A DNA stretch of 6,809 nucleotides from Candidatus Aegiribacteria sp. (GTDB lineage: Bacteria > Fermentibacterota > Fermentibacteria > Fermentibacterales > JCC-6), in assembly GCA_030640155.1 (NCBI GenBank), contig DAOWJX010000112.1, positions 1 through 6,809 on the forward strand. Direction: 5' to 3'. The notes below the pieces were generated by a model. The model worked only from the letters and a program-made list of their open reading frames with translations. It was not told the DNA's origin and ran no database searches. Shown in pieces: positions 5,722-6,809 of this stretch. The position numbers and the translations under genes were made by a program. Each line of letters opens with the position of its first letter. Position 1 is the stretch's first letter.

Positions 5722-6809
5722 TTACTCATCCTCAGTTTCTACCTTTGACATAATACTTTCCTGTATTTCTCTCGGAACCGGTTTGTAACCCTCGTACCTC
5801 TGGCTGAAACTGCCTCTGGCCTGAGTGAGTGATTTAAGTGTATTTGTGTACTGGAAGAGCTCGGATTCGGGTATGGATGCTTTTATAACCTGGAAAGCTC
5901 CCTCAGCTTCTATTCCCTGGATTCGTCCTCTTCTGGTTGTCAGGTCGCTCATGACATCGCCCATGAATTCTTCAGGAACCGTAACCTCAAGGCTTACGAC
6001 AGGTTCAAGAAGGCTTGGCCCAGCGTTCAACATCACTTCTTTGAAACACTTTCTTGCAGCGAGCTTGAACGCCATATCCGAAGAATCTACAGGATGATAC
6101 GATCCATCAAACACAACTGCTTTGATATCCACCACTATACTGTTTGAAATCGGACCGTTCTTCATCGCCTCCAGAATACCTTTTTCTACAGCAGGAATGA
6201 AGTTGGTGGGCACATTGCCCCCGACTACTTTACTACTGAATTCAAATCCCCTGCCACGTGGAAGGGGTTCAAGTCTGATGAAAACGTGACCGTACTGACC
6301 CCGTCCACCGGTCTGCTTCCTGTGTTTGTAGGATCCCTCCGCCGTTTTGCTGATAGTCTCGTGATAAGCTATTCTCGGCCTGAATGTTTCTGTTTCCACA
6401 CCTGTGGTTTCCTTTAGTCTGCTCAGCATCACTTTCAGGTGCAGATCACCCATACCGGATAGAGTTGTCTGTCCGATATCCGATTCATTTCTGAGAATCA
6501 GTGTAGGATCCTGAGCCGCAAGTCTTGAAAGACCCGAACCCATCTTATCCTCGTCACCCCGTTTCTTCGAAGCAATTGCGACTCTGTATACCGGTTCAGG
6601 AAAAGTAATGGGATTCAGTATTATGTGGCTTCCCTTTCCTGCCAGTGTATCGTTTGGTAATGTACTCTTCAGCTTTGCGACAGCTGCAATGTCACCAGTT
6701 ACAAGTTTGTCGGTATCAATTCTTTTGCCGCCGCTCATGAAGTAGTAATTAGCCATACGTTCGGATGTGTTTCTGGTTGTATTCGTCACATCCTCCGTAC
6801 CGCTGATTC
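5722..6809 (-). CDS. fusA: Elongation factor G-type GTPase, EF-G2-like clade, C-terminal half (5' end outside window)
   Basis: The frame stays open to the window edge, with codons for ISGTED upstream of the GTG at 6789, so that GTG is internal and the N-terminal GTPase domain lies outside. Counting from the GTG, the visible parts are: the end of domain II (about 1-60, with VTGDIAAVAKL), domain III (about 66-142, with SGMGDLHLKVMLSRL at 111-125), domain IV (about 143-262, with GGRGQYGHVFIRLEP and the tip loop DGSYHPVDSSDMAF at 228-241) and domain V (about 263-345, with EEFMGDVMSDLTTRRGRIQG). EF-G catalyses ribosomal translocation. The RNTSERM, GGRGQYG and HPVDSS variants resemble the EF-G2-like subgroup rather than canonical FusA, which usually has HDVDSS. 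Such paralogues often coexist with canonical EF-G and have less clear roles. No str-operon ribosomal genes are adjacent on the visible side. TAA at 5722-5724 ends it. Confidence 0.92.
   Translation of the reverse strand, partial: ISGTEDVTNTTRNTSERMANYYFMSGGKRIDTDKLVTGDIAAVAKLKSTLPNDTLAGKGSHIILNPITFPEPVYRVAIASKKRGDEDKMGSGLSRLAAQDPTLILRNESDIGQTTLSGMGDLHLKVMLSRLKETTGVETETFRPRIAYHETISKTAEGSYKHRKQTGGRGQYGHVFIRLEPLPRGRGFEFSSKVVGGNVPTNFIPAVEKGILEAMKNGPISNSIVVDIKAVVFDGSYHPVDSSDMAFKLAARKCFKEVMLNAGPSLLEPVVSLEVTVPEEFMGDVMSDLTTRRGRIQGIEAEGAFQVIKASIPESELFQYTNTLKSLTQARGSFSQRYEGYKPVPREIQESIMSKVETEDE

Noticed and set aside
6787..6789. GTG as a possible start of the EF-G-type gene.
   Set aside because: The frame continues upstream to the window edge with codons for ISGTED, matching the middle of EF-G domain II, so the true start lies outside the window.

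Overview
The window has moderate base composition, near half G+C by eye. It probably comes from an uncultured or candidate-phylum bacterium of the FCB (Fibrobacterota-Chlorobiota-Bacteroidota) group or an allied lineage such as Fermentibacterota, WOR-3, Eisenbacteria or Cloacimonadota. The main clue is a large secreted C25 (gingipain-type) cysteine peptidase that ends in a FlgD-like, type IX-secretion-style C-terminal sorting domain. Such proteins are frequent in those phyla and rare elsewhere. The placement is inference; there is no rRNA or other taxonomic marker here except a partial elongation factor G. All three stop codons end genes, so the standard code fits.

Layout. Positions 2-2412 hold five tightly packed plus-strand genes: the C-terminal part of an unrecognised acidic protein, a 57-residue YwbE-family (DUF2196) protein, an OsmC-family protein, a GNAT acetyltransferase and a complete metallo-beta-lactamase-fold hydrolase. 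Several ends overlap (about 17 bp, 4 bp and 14 bp), so translational coupling is likely. The only real gap is 67 bp before the OsmC gene, which has its own good Shine-Dalgarno sequence.

Positions 2413-2533 are a convergent intergenic region. It holds a strong intrinsic terminator, an 11-bp perfect stem whose U-rich tail is on the minus strand. Positions 2534-4909 encode the secreted peptidase on the minus strand. Positions 4925-5089 are an AT-rich spacer with a weak candidate promoter for the peptidase. Positions 5090-6809 hold a minus-strand pair: the C-terminal half of an EF-G2-type elongation factor, followed 20 nt later by a small exported, membrane-anchored protein of unknown function.

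How the genes fit together. The OsmC, GNAT and MBL-fold genes look like one small-molecule or detoxification transcription unit (thiol/peroxide chemistry, acyl transfer, hydrolysis), but no shared substrate can be read from sequence. The peptidase looks monocistronic: it has its own spacer upstream and its own terminator. The most puzzling association is the translation-factor gene followed closely by an envelope protein whose periplasmic domain matches nothing I recognise with certainty. I see no mobile elements, CRISPR arrays, tRNA or rRNA genes. Most of the window is ordinary chromosomal gene content.
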